From Rostrohypoxylon terebratum (Eukaryota; Ascomycota; Sordariomycetes; Xylariales; Hypoxylaceae), in the NCBI GenBank assembly GCA_022497145.1, contig MU385907.1, forward strand, positions 124,001 through 188,000: DNA of 64,000 nt, given 5' to 3'. Shown here one piece after another: positions 34,891-45,056 of this stretch. Within the stretch, counting starts at the first letter, position 1, and each line of letters begins with the position of its first letter. Below the pieces are notes generated by a model. That model was not told where the DNA came from. It saw nothing but the letters and a program-made list of their open reading frames with translations, and made no database searches. Made by a program: the position numbers and the translations under genes.

Positions 34891-36668
34891 TTGTCTGAAC
34901 GTCAGGAGGATAGTAACGGACAGTCCGTGTCCACCGGGCTGCCACCAACCAACATCGAACAACAAGAAGATACCTTGAGATTCGAGAGCGACGAGGTAGA
35001 CAATCTCAGCCGGGGACGATCACCGCCTCCACAATATCCCTACTCGGCATCCGAAGCCTCTGCCTCGACCTCGTTTTCGCTCGGTGTCTCTCGGCCCGCA
35101 CCGCCGCCGTTTTCGAGTTTATACACAGTCGACGACCATTTCAAGCTTCCGCCGACTATCTGTAGCCCTTCCTCCGAAGCTGGAGCATCATCCGCAACTG
35201 CAGCACCAGCATACGCGCCGTCACCCTCAGCATCCGAAAGCCCTCTAGAGAGATCGGAATCATTCGAAGATACTGTTGCCGAGACCAAGCGAGCACTCCC
35301 ACAAGACGTCAAGGGAGAGTCCTCGAACCAAAAAGGTGACGACAGCGAACCACCTCCCGCCTATTCTGAAGGATATAGCCCGCTACTTTCATTTACATAT
35401 CTAATGGCGGCCGCCGGTGGTGCATCGAGTATTATTACTCAAGTTCAGCAAGGAGGTCCTCCTATCAATGCTATTGGAGGTAAGCGCCTTGTGATACTTG
35501 TGGCTGATTTGGGACATCGTATTAAACTGGTGCTTAGATGTCGGAGCTGATGAGACGATCACTATGGACTTGCGGTAGGTACCCTTGGCTATGAATATTC
35601 CAATACTTCCCAATACTTCCCAATACTTCGAAGTTGAATACTAATCGATCTACCATTTGAATAGCGGAACGCGCTTCGTCCTTTCAAGAGATGAACTACT
35701 TACACTACCCGAATTTGTCCTTCTCTCCCTATTCCCCAATGGACTCTTCCCCGAAGGCCACATGGGTGGATTTTCCGAAGGCGATGCCGTACAAGTCGAT
35801 GTCAGTACACTTAATGATAAACCTGTTACCCAATTCACACCAATTTCCTCAAGCATAGTAACGCAAGAGGCTGCCCCCCAAAACACTTCCTTACCTCGCT
35901 CTTCCACTCTCCGCAATCTAGTGTCTAATATAGATATACATCTCACTGACCTCACATCTCAGTATGACCCTGCATCACTACAATACATGCTGGAATTCTT
36001 CCGCAATGTAGCTCAATCTATCCCCACCGAGCCTTCTCCCAGTGTTTCACCTGATGGTGGTGCGGTTCCTATTGACTCGCTTGGTGGTCGTGGTGAGGAT
36101 GGGAGTAAGCGAGCTGGCATAATCGTCCTAAGAGAGGATTTGGACTTTTATGTTATTCCACCTCGACCGGACATTAGCCAGGCGGAGATGATTGAAGTCA
36201 AGCGAGCTGCGTCCAGAGCTCTGCTCAGGCAGGATGGCATCTTTTCGGGACTGAAGCGAAGCGACGAGCCTGGCACGACCGAGGCGCATCTAATCGAGAT
36301 GCTTACAGCCGGGTAGGTTAAAAACTATCATACCCTGTACTGATTTCATTTACGTATGGCTTACTCCTAACATCCGATATAGTGGTTTCAACCATGACGA
36401 TAGATGGGGCCATCGCGCTGGCGAGCCTAACAAAGCCGTCGTATGTAGTCTGGCTCTTGCCCGGTTACGAAGCGACATCCGTGGAAACGATATGGGAAGC
36501 AATGCCGTTGGAATGGCGCAGAAGCTACTGCTGTTCTGGAGAAAGCCGGCACGACGTTGTTGGTGGGAGGGAGTGGATTTGAAAGACGTAGAGGGTGTAG
36601 ACGGCTCGTTGAAAGTGTGGATTCGAAGAGTGTGGACATTGGAGATGAGTGTGATCGGGTTGCGTTAA
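34891..36668 (+). CDS. WHI2-like BTB/POZ protein (phosphatase activator family)
   Basis: Four exons from the open frame: 34891-35479, 35538-35574, 35665-36312 and 36383-36668, about 519 residues. The N-terminal ~170 residues are Ser/Pro-rich and disordered, ending in PPPAYSEGYSPLLSFTYL. The BTB-like core follows: DLRGTRFVLSRDELLTLPEF, then LFPNGLFPEGHMGGF, and YDPASLQYMLEFFRNV. This pattern matches fungal relatives of yeast Whi2, which with Psr1/Psr2 phosphatases restrains TORC1 and controls stress and cell-cycle responses. The start is unresolved: the frame begins at a TTG (34891), the first in-frame ATG is at 35404 (too far inside), and an out-of-frame ATG lies at 34875. Introns are short with normal GT..AG ends; the second contains a CAATACTTCC triple repeat. 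Confidence 0.8.
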
Positions 36669-38284
36669 AAACAACTTTTTTTATTATTAAAGGCTTCTAG
36701 GCGAGCGACATGGCATTCGATTTACGTTTTTCTCAGCAGCATCTGTCTTACCCCGGCAATACACAGGAAGACAAGGGTACACGCGACAACCCGATATAGA
36801 TGGACTGATTTTTACCACTGGTGTGATACCAGTTTCTCCCGTTGTTCATATCTGATTTAATCATCGGCTAGGATATCATACACAGGTTACCCTAGGCTTG
36901 ATGTACGGTACACACCATAGCCACCGTAGCAGGCGGAAGCAGACATAGGTTAGGAAGAATATGGAGTGAGCCCCCTTTTTTCTAGGAGGGGAAATTTGAG
37001 GATTACTTATTGGAACTAGGATATTACTTCGTAACGGCCTCTTCTATGACGTGGTGTGCGTTCATCTAGGTATGCAGTGATGCCAAGGTATTACTTACAT
37101 ATGGCCGATATGGGTACAGCTGTTCTTGTGTGATGAGTTTGGAGAACATTCCGTATACGATTATTAATAGGATTGACGAGACTGGTTATTTACATGTGCT
37201 TCCCATGCTTCATCCACGGATACTTACATACACTACATACCTACCTAATACATATAATACATAGTATGTTATATGTAGGCATTTACATAAACCCCTGATT
37301 GTATGTGTGTTGTGTAGGTAAGTACTAGGTAATGTAAGTGGTGGTTCCGTCCCTCATAGCCTTCAAGTTTCCCTCATCTACACTAGGCAGTTTCCGACTG
37401 CTACGGGACGCAACTGCATCGAAAACATGGATTTGGACAGGAATATCAGACCGATTTTATAGTTGAACCCCACCCTAGAGAGAAGGAAGTCGCCGATGTG
37501 GAGTAAGGTGAGACCCAGCGAGCGTCATTCTGCGGCTTCCATGCATGCACACCCTTACATCCTACACATCCTACCTACACTTATCTAGACTATCGATCGT
37601 ACGAACTTTGTCTCATACACACCAAAAAAAAAAGGAATTGCCGTCCACTCATACCACTCCTTCACCGACTCTTCCCACTGCGATTCCTGTGATTTTATTC
37701 TTTGTAACCTCTGTTTTGTTCTTACTTGTGTCATAAAACCTGTTCACAAAATAGGTCACAAAGTAGGTCACAAAGCTATTGTTTTCGGAAGCGCCACTTC
37801 TATTTAATAATTCTCCCGCTCGAGTCCGTCGATTTTTAGTCGTCACTAGACTTTCTGCAGCCTCGGAATTGTTTGAACGTGGGGCTCATCTGGGTTTATC
37901 CAATCCGACGATACAACCTTGAGACCGAAATATCTGTGCACTAGAGGACACACTACTTAGTAGAGTGCCGGGTTGGTGCGTGCTCACTGCTCACTTGCTC
38001 AGTGCTGTGCTTTCCTGTGCTGTGCTGTGCTGTGGTGTGTTGTGCATGGTACTCGATTCTCCCTTGCATATTCGAGCCATCAGCAAGCCTGCAACCATCA
38101 GGGATAAGCAGAACGATCATCTGAACCATTAAGATCATCCTCGCAAAAACCCTACGTGTACGAGCGCCATAGTAACGATTCAACGACATAGCCTTATTGT
38201 CGGTCAACGCGTTGGTGCCCGAGTTCCACACCGAAATCGTATATTACCACAAGCGCTGGCACACATCCGTCACAATGCGTCAAG
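36669..38284. other. Intergenic spacer
   Basis: 1.6 kb between two plus-strand genes: WHI2-like 3' flank, TACCTA-rich stretches near 37235-37260, and a TGTGC-type repeat near 38015-38045. No supported gene. Confidence 0.45.
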
Positions 38285-38295
38285 ATGGCCGATGA
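38275..38295 (+). promoter_or_regulatory. Overlapping 6-codon uORF
   Basis: ATG CGT CAA GAT GGC CGA TGA starts 10 nt before, and in another frame from, the main ATG at 38285, and it ends past it. Ribosomes must leak past this AUG (context cacaATGc) or reinitiate backwards to make the main protein. Confidence 0.5.
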
Positions 38296-40096
38296 TTCTT
38301 CTACCGGTAGTCGCCCATTCTCCCTCGCCCGTCGCCTTCCTACTACTACTACTCTAACCACACATTCGTCCTGTACATCCCTCCACGAGATGCCGCGCAC
38401 TAGAAGGCTGCGCCTACTAGTCGCCGCCAATGGCCAAAGAGATGTCGCATATGCTCAGGCTATAGCCGTGCGTCTACTCAAGGACACCCAGATCGAGACC
38501 CGAGCTCTTGTCGACGAGGTACCCGTTCGACTTACCCACGAGATTATCGTCATGGAGAATCGAAGCTTAGCGACGGTAGCCATCGACGCAGACCAGAGGA
38601 CAAGAGATGCTATAGAATCGGCTAAGCAGACTGCCTTCGAGCTCGTCGACTGGGCCGACTTGCTCGTCCTAGCACCTATCGATGCCGACCACCTCGCTAA
38701 GATGATGTCCGGAATAGCCGACACAACCCTCCTAGAAATATTGAGAGCGTGGGACGTATCAAAGAAGATCCTTCTAGTACCTGGCATGTCGGTACAGATG
38801 TGGGAGAATCCCATGACGAAGAAGCAGCTAAGCAAAATCAAGCGCAAGTGGAATTGGATCAAGGTCATGGCTCCGGTATTATGGCATTACGAAGGTCATA
38901 GTGCACATAAGCGTATAGTGTCTTGGGATGGATTCAACGATCTCGTCGGCATTATAAAAAACCAAGCCGAGCTGATGAGTCTAGGACACGACGTCGAAGT
39001 TGCCACGCAACAAGCTATGCATACGACAGCACCGATTCGATCGACCAAGGCCCTGCCACCGGAGATATGGACCATCATATTTGAACATGTCGGCGATTGG
39101 GAATTGGCTACTGCTCTTAATGTATATACGAATCTGAAGACTCCGCCAGAATGGCGACTCGATCGCGCGGCCCTTACTGATCCCCTTGAGATATATATGC
39201 ACGATCTCGAGTGGCTCATCCTTTCGTGTCCCGGGTCTGACGCCATCTGCGACAAGCTTGCCCAGGCACCTAAAGGACTGCGCTTTGTTTCTTATCTGGC
39301 AGTCAAACTTATCATCAAGTTCTCGTTGACCGATGTTCTTACTTATCTGGAAACACATCTAAGCAAGGTGTTCTGGGCGTCGTTTAGTTCTAAATTGCTA
39401 CCGAACAAGGCATCTGGTGTGTACGGCCGAACGGATATCCTTGACTGGTGGAACACATCTCCATCCTTCCTTAAAAAAGAATATGACGCAGAGGCGCTGG
39501 ATAACGCGTCCCGCATGGGCTATGTCCACGTTTTAGATTGGTGGCTCCGGTCCGGCCTCACTCTTAAGTATACTGAGGCGGCGCTGGAGTCAGCCTCGGC
39601 AAAGGGACACCTGCTCGTGCTGGAGTGGTGGCGAGACGCGGCCCTGAAACACGACAACATCCTCCTTAAACCCGGCCGCAGCCTCCTCACCGCCGCTCAG
39701 CAGGGCCAGACGGCGGTGTTGCGCTGGTGGGAGTCGTCAGGGATCCCTGCGGCACATACCGAGGGCGTATGTAAGATCGCGAGCGCACACGGGCAGACGG
39801 GGGTCTTGGACGTGTGGCGCGAGTTGAAGGGTGATAAGCTCAGCTTCGACTCGCAGGTCCTGGTCGCGCCGACGAAGCAGGGGTACGTAGAGGTCCTGGA
39901 GTGGTGGAAGAAATACGCTAGGGGCGAGGACCAGGCGGATGGGAGAACGCATAGGGTCGAGTATAAGACGTGCGATATCGAGGAGGCGCTCGAGGACGCT
40001 ATCGGGGACCCGAGACCGGTTAGGCGGTGGTGGGCGAGGAATGGACTGAATTTGGGGTTGGGGACGAATGAGTGGATGAAGATTCGGCGGCTTTGA
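38285..40096 (+). CDS. Hal3/PPCDC-like flavoprotein fused to F-box-like and ankyrin-like repeats
   Basis: Single-exon ORF of 603 residues. Residues about 41-230 match the flavoprotein fold of Hal3/phosphopantothenoylcysteine decarboxylase: WADLLVLAPIDADHLAKMMSG (123-143), RAWDVSKKILLVPGMS and MWENPMTKKQL. Key residues are changed. The position of the catalytic His before ELxxWAD is Ala117 (AFELVDWAD), the PxMNxxMW motif reads PGMSVQMW (166-173, Asn to Ser), and no ACGD-type Cys loop is seen. Decarboxylase activity is therefore unlikely. Residues 257-275 (LPPEIWTIIFEHVGDWELA) look like an F-box. From about 400 to the end there are seven repeats of about 32 residues with a VL(D/E)WW core, resembling ankyrin repeats. 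A role as a non-catalytic flavin-binding or ubiquitin-ligase adaptor protein is inference. Confidence 0.8.
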   Translation: MADDSSTGSRPFSLARRLPTTTTLTTHSSCTSLHEMPRTRRLRLLVAANGQRDVAYAQAIAVRLLKDTQIETRALVDEVPVRLTHEIIVMENRSLATVAIDADQRTRDAIESAKQTAFELVDWADLLVLAPIDADHLAKMMSGIADTTLLEILRAWDVSKKILLVPGMSVQMWENPMTKKQLSKIKRKWNWIKVMAPVLWHYEGHSAHKRIVSWDGFNDLVGIIKNQAELMSLGHDVEVATQQAMHTTAPIRSTKALPPEIWTIIFEHVGDWELATALNVYTNLKTPPEWRLDRAALTDPLEIYMHDLEWLILSCPGSDAICDKLAQAPKGLRFVSYLAVKLIIKFSLTDVLTYLETHLSKVFWASFSSKLLPNKASGVYGRTDILDWWNTSPSFLKKEYDAEALDNASRMGYVHVLDWWLRSGLTLKYTEAALESASAKGHLLVLEWWRDAALKHDNILLKPGRSLLTAAQQGQTAVLRWWESSGIPAAHTEGVCKIASAHGQTGVLDVWRELKGDKLSFDSQVLVAPTKQGYVEVLEWWKKYARGEDQADGRTHRVEYKTCDIEEALEDAIGDPRPVRRWWARNGLNLGLGTNEWMKIRRL

Positions 40097-40599
40097 TGGA
40101 GGTGCGTGAGTATCTGGGAGAGGATATAAGGTGGTTAGGTACCATGCTGGAACTGTAAGGGCCGAGATTTATGGTCATCAACTTCATAGGAGGTTCGATA
40201 GCTGTAGATTGTCGTGAGCAAAGTCGAGAGACTAATACTAGTCAAAACCTAGGTTAAAATAGTGCGCTTGACATTTTTTCTGGTCTTTCGTGATTGAGAT
40301 GTGTCTGCGGTATATGGACGCTGTACAATTGTAGCATGTTGGACCGAGGACAACTCAAGGGCCTCTGGTGAATTGTTCGCCCAGATGATGATTCATTTAT
40401 TTCGTACGATGAACGTTAGCAGATGGGTTCACTGTATTTATTTTCCTATGACACAATCGATCCCATAGAGAGGTCAAGCTTTTCCCTCTAATGCGTCTCA
40501 ATATAGATGCTCATATATACACTACTTAATGCAATCCCAAATACCATGCTATACCTGAAGTGCATGCATCTTATATAAATGCAAATGAAAAACCCATGA
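40097..40599. other. Convergent spacer
   Basis: 3' flanks of two convergent genes; nothing else seen. Confidence 0.5.
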
Positions 40600-42060
40600 C
40601 TAGATCTTCTCACCCTCCAAGATTCCCCTTGCCTCTTCGGTCTTCCACCAACTCACGCCGTCTTCGCCAGGGAAACTATACCGGTCCATGCTCTCCGGCT
40701 TCATCTCTACGCTGTACCCGGGGTTCATGGGCGTCTGGTAGTATCCATCCTTCACGGAGGAGGGGTTCAAGAAGTGCTCGTGCAGATGATCGACGTACTC
40801 CAGCACGCTCAGCTTCCCGCTCACGACGACGTAGTCGATCGTGCTCAGATGCTGGGTGTATTCGGGCAAGCCGACGCCGCCCGAGTGCGGGACAACAGGG
40901 ACGCCGTACTTGGCGGCCATGAGCAGGACGGCGAGGACCTCGTTGACGCCGCCGAGGCGGCAGGCGTCGATCTGGACGATGTCGACGGCGCCGCTCGTGA
41001 TGAGCTGCTTGAAGATGACGCGGTTCTGGCACATCTCGCCGGTGGCGACGCCGATGCCGTAGGGTTTGAGGGCGTCGCGGACGGCCTTGTGGCCGAGGAT
41101 GTCGTCGGGCGAGGTGGGCTCCTCGATGAACCAGGGCTTGTACTCGACGAGCTGCTTCATGTGGGCGATGGCGTCCGGCACGCTCCAGATCTGGTTGGCG
41201 TCGACCATGAGCACGTTGCCCGCGTCGTAGCCGATGATGTCGCGCGCGATCGATAGACGCTGCTTGTCTTGCTCGACGGACGTGCCCACCTTCAGCTTGA
41301 AGTGCTTGTACCCGGCGTCGAGGGTCTCGCGCAACAGCGCGCGCATCTTGGCCTCGCCGTACCCCAGCCACCCCGCGCTCGTCGTGTACGCCGGCACCGC
41401 CTTGCTAGCCAGCGCGTCCGCGAACCGCGCCGCCTTGCCCTCCTCCGCCTTCTGCAGCAGCGCCAGCGCCTCCTCGGGCGTCAGCGCGTCCGTGATGTAC
41501 CGGAAGTCGATGCACCGCACCACCTCCTCCGGCGTCATCTCCGCCACGATCCGCCACACGGGCTTCCCCAGCGTCTTCGCCCATAGGTCCCATACCGCGT
41601 TCACGACGGCGCCCAGGGCCAGGTGGATCACGCCTTTCTCGGGCCCGATCCATCGGAGTTGGCTGTCGTTTACTAGGTACCGCCATGTCTGGCCCCAGTT
41701 CGCGACCAGCGAGCTGAGGGTGCGGTTCTTGAGGCGGTCGCCTAGGTGGGCTATCGCGGCGCACACTATGTCGTTGCCGCGACCGATTGTGAAGGTCTGG
41801 CTTTGGGATTAGTCGCGGGTCTTATGTTTTTGTGTCTTGTCGTGGTGGTGGTGAGGGAGGTAGAGGTAAGGGGGCCAAGGGGAAGGGGGTGAAAGGAACT
41901 CTACCATTCCGTGACCCGTGAACTCCGAGTCCGTTTCTAGGATGCAGTAGGCGGAGGAGTAGTCGCCGGCGGCGTTCATGGCGTCGGACCCGGTCTTGTC
42001 GAGGGACGTGGGAAACCGCACGTCGCGCGTCCGGAACCCGGTTATGGTGATCTCGGGCAT
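40600..42060 (-). CDS. lgd1: L-galactonate dehydratase (enolase superfamily)
   Basis: Mandelate-racemase-like enolase-superfamily enzyme that converts L-galactonate to 2-keto-3-deoxy-L-galactonate, the second step of fungal D-galacturonate (pectin) catabolism. Two exons: 41905-42060 and 40600-41796, giving 450 residues, the length I recall for the Trichoderma reesei enzyme LGD1. The exon junction is ..GHGM/TFTIGRGND.. . Metal and active-site motifs are all present: the KLKVG lysine pair, VDANQ (Asp), FIEEPTSPDD (Glu), GVATGEMCQNR (Glu) and VPHSGGVGLPEY (His). Other enolase-superfamily sugar-acid dehydratases such as L-fuconate dehydratase are related, but the close match over the whole length favours LGD1. 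Exon 2 is visibly more GC-rich than its surroundings. No other galacturonate-pathway gene is in the window. Confidence 0.93.
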
Positions 42061-42809
42061 TTTCTCGGCTCGGATCTTGTGCGTGCTAGACTTTTGTTAC
42101 TACTAGTATATGTGATATATACGAAATGACGTCGGTAGGGACCGGAGCTAAGGATGGTGAGGTCAATTGAAGGAAGAAGAAGTAAGAAACCAAGAAGACT
42201 CGATTCGAGAAAGATTGAAGATAGGATATGGCAAGAACACGCTGGACACTAGTAAGGTAGGTAGTAGGTTAGGACCTTCTCGTCTACTTCAACGTCCGAC
42301 ATCGTGGGGTACGTTAGAGGGGTTGGCTTAGTGTGGGGAAAGGACTATAGAGGCCCTCGGGGTCGATTCGGTACTATAAAAGCAAATAGGGGGGGAAATG
42401 TGCCCCACTCTCGAAATAGACTCGAAGGTAGAGTATCTCATTGATGGATTAATTGGAGAAATACGCCGTCGTCCCCCTTCCCCTAAGCTTGATCGCTAGC
42501 GACCGCTGCTAGCTTGACTGACCGAGGGCATTCGGTTGCGCGATTGAGGCCTATTTTTTTCTTTACCAGCCTTAAAGTAAAATGATCAAGTGAGGAATTC
42601 TGATTTCTGTCATACATTGTTTTGTGTTATTTTGTGTTATTTTGTATATTTGATGAGTAGAGTTTATCATCTTCAATAGGCCGACTTAATGGTAGCATAG
42701 ACCATGGAAAGTCCACGGTAGTCGTACCAATTTTGCTTCTTCATAAAAAGCAACACCTGCAGTTCTATGCCTCTCCGATAGGTAGCTAGGTTAGTAGGTT
42801 CAGCACCCC
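42061..42809. other. lgd1 promoter and spacer
   Basis: 5' region of lgd1 and 3' flank of the next minus-strand gene. No operator is recognised with confidence. Confidence 0.45.
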
Positions 42810-43310
42810 CTAGACCGGTCCCAAGGTCTTCGCCACCGCAATGAGAAAACACGCCCACGATGGTATATCCGCCAACGCCATCCTGACATGGTGCACATTC
42901 AACCACCCCTGAATCGCATCCGCAGCGCCCCCGTCCGGCGTCTCTTTCGCCTCGATCGCATCCTTCACCTTCCACGCGATCGCGGGCACGAACGCGAAGT
43001 GCGCGAGCGAAAAGACCGAGCCGCCTGCGTACCACGCCCAGCCGACGGCCGACGGCTTTCCACACGCGTTCGCGACGCCGAAGGCCAGGGACAGCCCGAA
43101 TGTGACGAAGATCTCGGGCAGCCCGCGCCAGAAGAAGGTCTCGAAGTAGCGCGGCGCCATCTGGTTGACGGCGGCTCGTTGGGGCTTGAGGGATACGAGG
43201 CTGCCGAGGAAGAGGTGGGAGTCTGAGGCGATGGTGAGGGAGACAGTTGAGGTGATGAGGGGGGCGACACGGAGGAGGGTTAGGGGGTCGAGGAAGCGGC
43301 CTGATGCCAT
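42810..43310 (-). CDS. Small integral membrane protein, DUF1772-like
   Basis: Single-exon ORF of 166 residues with about four hydrophobic segments: near residues 15-35, 65-82 (IFVTFGLSLAFGVA), 92-112 (GGSVFSLAHFAFVPAIAW) and 145-163 (ADIPSWACFLIAVAKTL). The C-terminal pattern NVHHVRMALADIPSW, with His and Arg just before the last membrane helix, resembles DUF1772/anthrone-oxygenase-like membrane proteins, some of which act in secondary metabolism. The match is weak and no catalytic mechanism can be read from it. It is in the same orientation as the UstYa-like gene 660 bp upstream, so it could belong to that cluster. That is inference from position only. Confidence 0.6.
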   Translation of the reverse strand: MASGRFLDPLTLLRVAPLITSTVSLTIASDSHLFLGSLVSLKPQRAAVNQMAPRYFETFFWRGLPEIFVTFGLSLAFGVANACGKPSAVGWAWYAGGSVFSLAHFAFVPAIAWKVKDAIEAKETPDGGAADAIQGWLNVHHVRMALADIPSWACFLIAVAKTLGPV

Positions 43311-43478
43311 GATTTGATGTTGATCGTAGGTGATATCAGGTGAGTTATTGCTTGAATAAGAAAATAAATCGTGGTTTTGTTAGGTATTCAGGGTTGCTCG
43401 TGAACTCGTGAAGATTTCAAGACACGGAATGATGAGAGCTTCTCAAGTCTCATTTATTCTTTATCCTACCTGTAGGTA

Positions 43479-43511
<33 letters not shown>

Positions 43512-43973
43512 CACGTCATCCGGGAGACTTCGGAAAATAATTCCATTCTCATATGATCTATTACGAACAGATCGCGACCACCATGCCGCCAGCTTCGCCG
43601 CGTAGGATGATGATGAAGGCATTCTAGGTACTGCGTAGGAATATAGGTCTGTTGTAGGTAGGCAGGTAGGTACCTGACATTGCCTAGAAGAAAACTCATA
43701 AACGAAGGTACCAACCCCATGGTTCGATTCTCCATTCGAGACCCACTCCTCCTTTCTTGATTATCATTGGCTGAATTGCTTCACGCTAATGCAGACTGCT
43801 TACAAGCCGGGGTCTTCGTTAGCGCTAATGGATACCCCGGTCTAAAGTTTACAGGGGCCACACGATCTCCAATACTGATATTGGAACCTGGAAGCTTCAA
43901 CTTTTTCCCTTTCCCATCCATCTTTTCATCATTTTCGCCCACTGCTCCCATGTAGTGTATAAACCCGAGACTT
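43311..43973. other. Spacer with (TA)n
   Basis: Short spacer between two minus-strand genes, containing the (TA)n microsatellite. No supported ORF. Confidence 0.5.
43480..43510. repeat. (TA)n microsatellite
   Basis: About fifteen uninterrupted TA units. Confidence 0.9.
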
Positions 43974-45056
43974 TCATTCCGAGAGCACCGTATCATGCTC
44001 ACCGCGATGGTCCCACCAGTCTTGAGGCTGTTTGAGTAGCGTAATTCCCTCCTTCGGCTTCCTCCAGCTCTCATACAGAGTGATATTCACGCCATGAGCA
44101 TCGCGATACTCAACCAATTGGTGCCAGTCTCTGCATTGCCTTCGGACTGGAGAGTATCGCGTTAGCAGAATGGAAAAGATTGGAAGATTGGTTCGAAGAT
44201 AGGATGAACTACGCTTACCACTCATGTCCGGAAACGGATATTTCTCATGCTCCATCCAGTTGTACGTCAGGAATCCCGCATCAGCAGTACAGAGCATATG
44301 CTCCATCAACATACCGACACAATGTTGTATATGAATCCAATGGACGCTGTTCCATTTAGGCACCGTCTCGCCCTCTCGACCATGATACCTGAAAGCTTCA
44401 TGCCGTAGAGCATCGAGGCAGTGTACTTGGTGGAAAAAGTCAAGTGCTCCAACGTAGGCGTCGTCACCCAGCCCCCAATAATCATCGTTGAATTTCGTTA
44501 CCGTGGCCGGGTCTTTTCCCATAGCCAATACCTGATCTCTCGTCAAAGGGATCGGTTTTACGTGTTCGAAACTGTCCCAGATCTCTTCAGCCTCATCAGA
44601 GTCTGGCATGATACGCCAGATTGGTGGGTTCTCCCCTAGCCAGAGACTTCCGTTTAGTAATGTATTGGTCAATGGCATATCCACTTCTTCCAGTACGGGA
44701 GCTAGGACAAGAAACATTAGCAAAATGCCGTCTATGTCTTGGCGATGAGCTGCGTGAGCTGCGAGCGTCGACTTACAATAAATGGAAGTGGCCTTCAGAC
44801 ACGCGTTGCGCTCCGTATATTTCATCCAAGCGGCGAAATACAGGACTAGGGCACCTCCAAAGAAGATTGCGTTCAGAAGGGATAGAATCCACCGCTTGCC
44901 GCGGCCCCCCTTTCCTTTTGATGATGTGGGCGCATGATATCTGGTATCCCCCTCAAGCAGTGCTTCTGAAGACTCTACCGCGTCTTCACTTGCCCACGGA
45001 ATCTGATACCGATTCCAGAATCGAGTATACCATCGCATACTGGTTTTCATGCTCAT
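43974..45056 (-). CDS. UstYa-family (DUF3328) oxidase-like membrane protein
   Basis: Three exons: 44777-45056, 44219-44701 and 43974-44146, giving 311 residues. The order is a basic cytosolic N-terminus, one transmembrane segment at about 56-76 (WILSLLNAIFFGGALVLYFAAW), then a lumenal or extracellular domain. The first splice gives the family-typical ..YSPVLEEV.. junction. Both copper-ligand motifs of the family are intact: HQVHC (184-188) and HIQHC (217-221), the second followed by GMLMEHMLC. Known UstYa/UstYb-type proteins oxidatively cyclise or modify ribosomally made peptides (ustiloxin, phomopsin and asperipin pathways). Some relatives act elsewhere. A kexin-processed precursor gene starts 1.04 kb away on the opposite strand, and two TGACTCA sites lie just upstream of this ATG. 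Confidence 0.9.
   Translation of the reverse strand: MSMKTSMRWYTRFWNRYQIPWASEDAVESSEALLEGDTRYHAPTSSKGKGGRGKRWILSLLNAIFFGGALVLYFAAWMKYTERNACLKATSIYCKSTLAAHAAHRQDIDGILLMFLVLAPVLEEVDMPLTNTLLNGSLWLGENPPIWRIMPDSDEAEEIWDSFEHVKPIPLTRDQVLAMGKDPATVTKFNDDYWGLGDDAYVGALDFFHQVHCLDALRHEAFRYHGREGETVPKWNSVHWIHIQHCVGMLMEHMLCTADAGFLTYNWMEHEKYPFPDMSGKRSSSYLRTNLPIFSILLTRYSPVRRQCRDWHQLVEYRDAHGVNITLYESWRKPKEGITLLKQPQDWWDHRGEHDTVLSE

Noticed and set aside
41234..41812. 192-residue ORF antisense to lgd1
   Set aside because: It is a by-product of the high GC third positions of lgd1.
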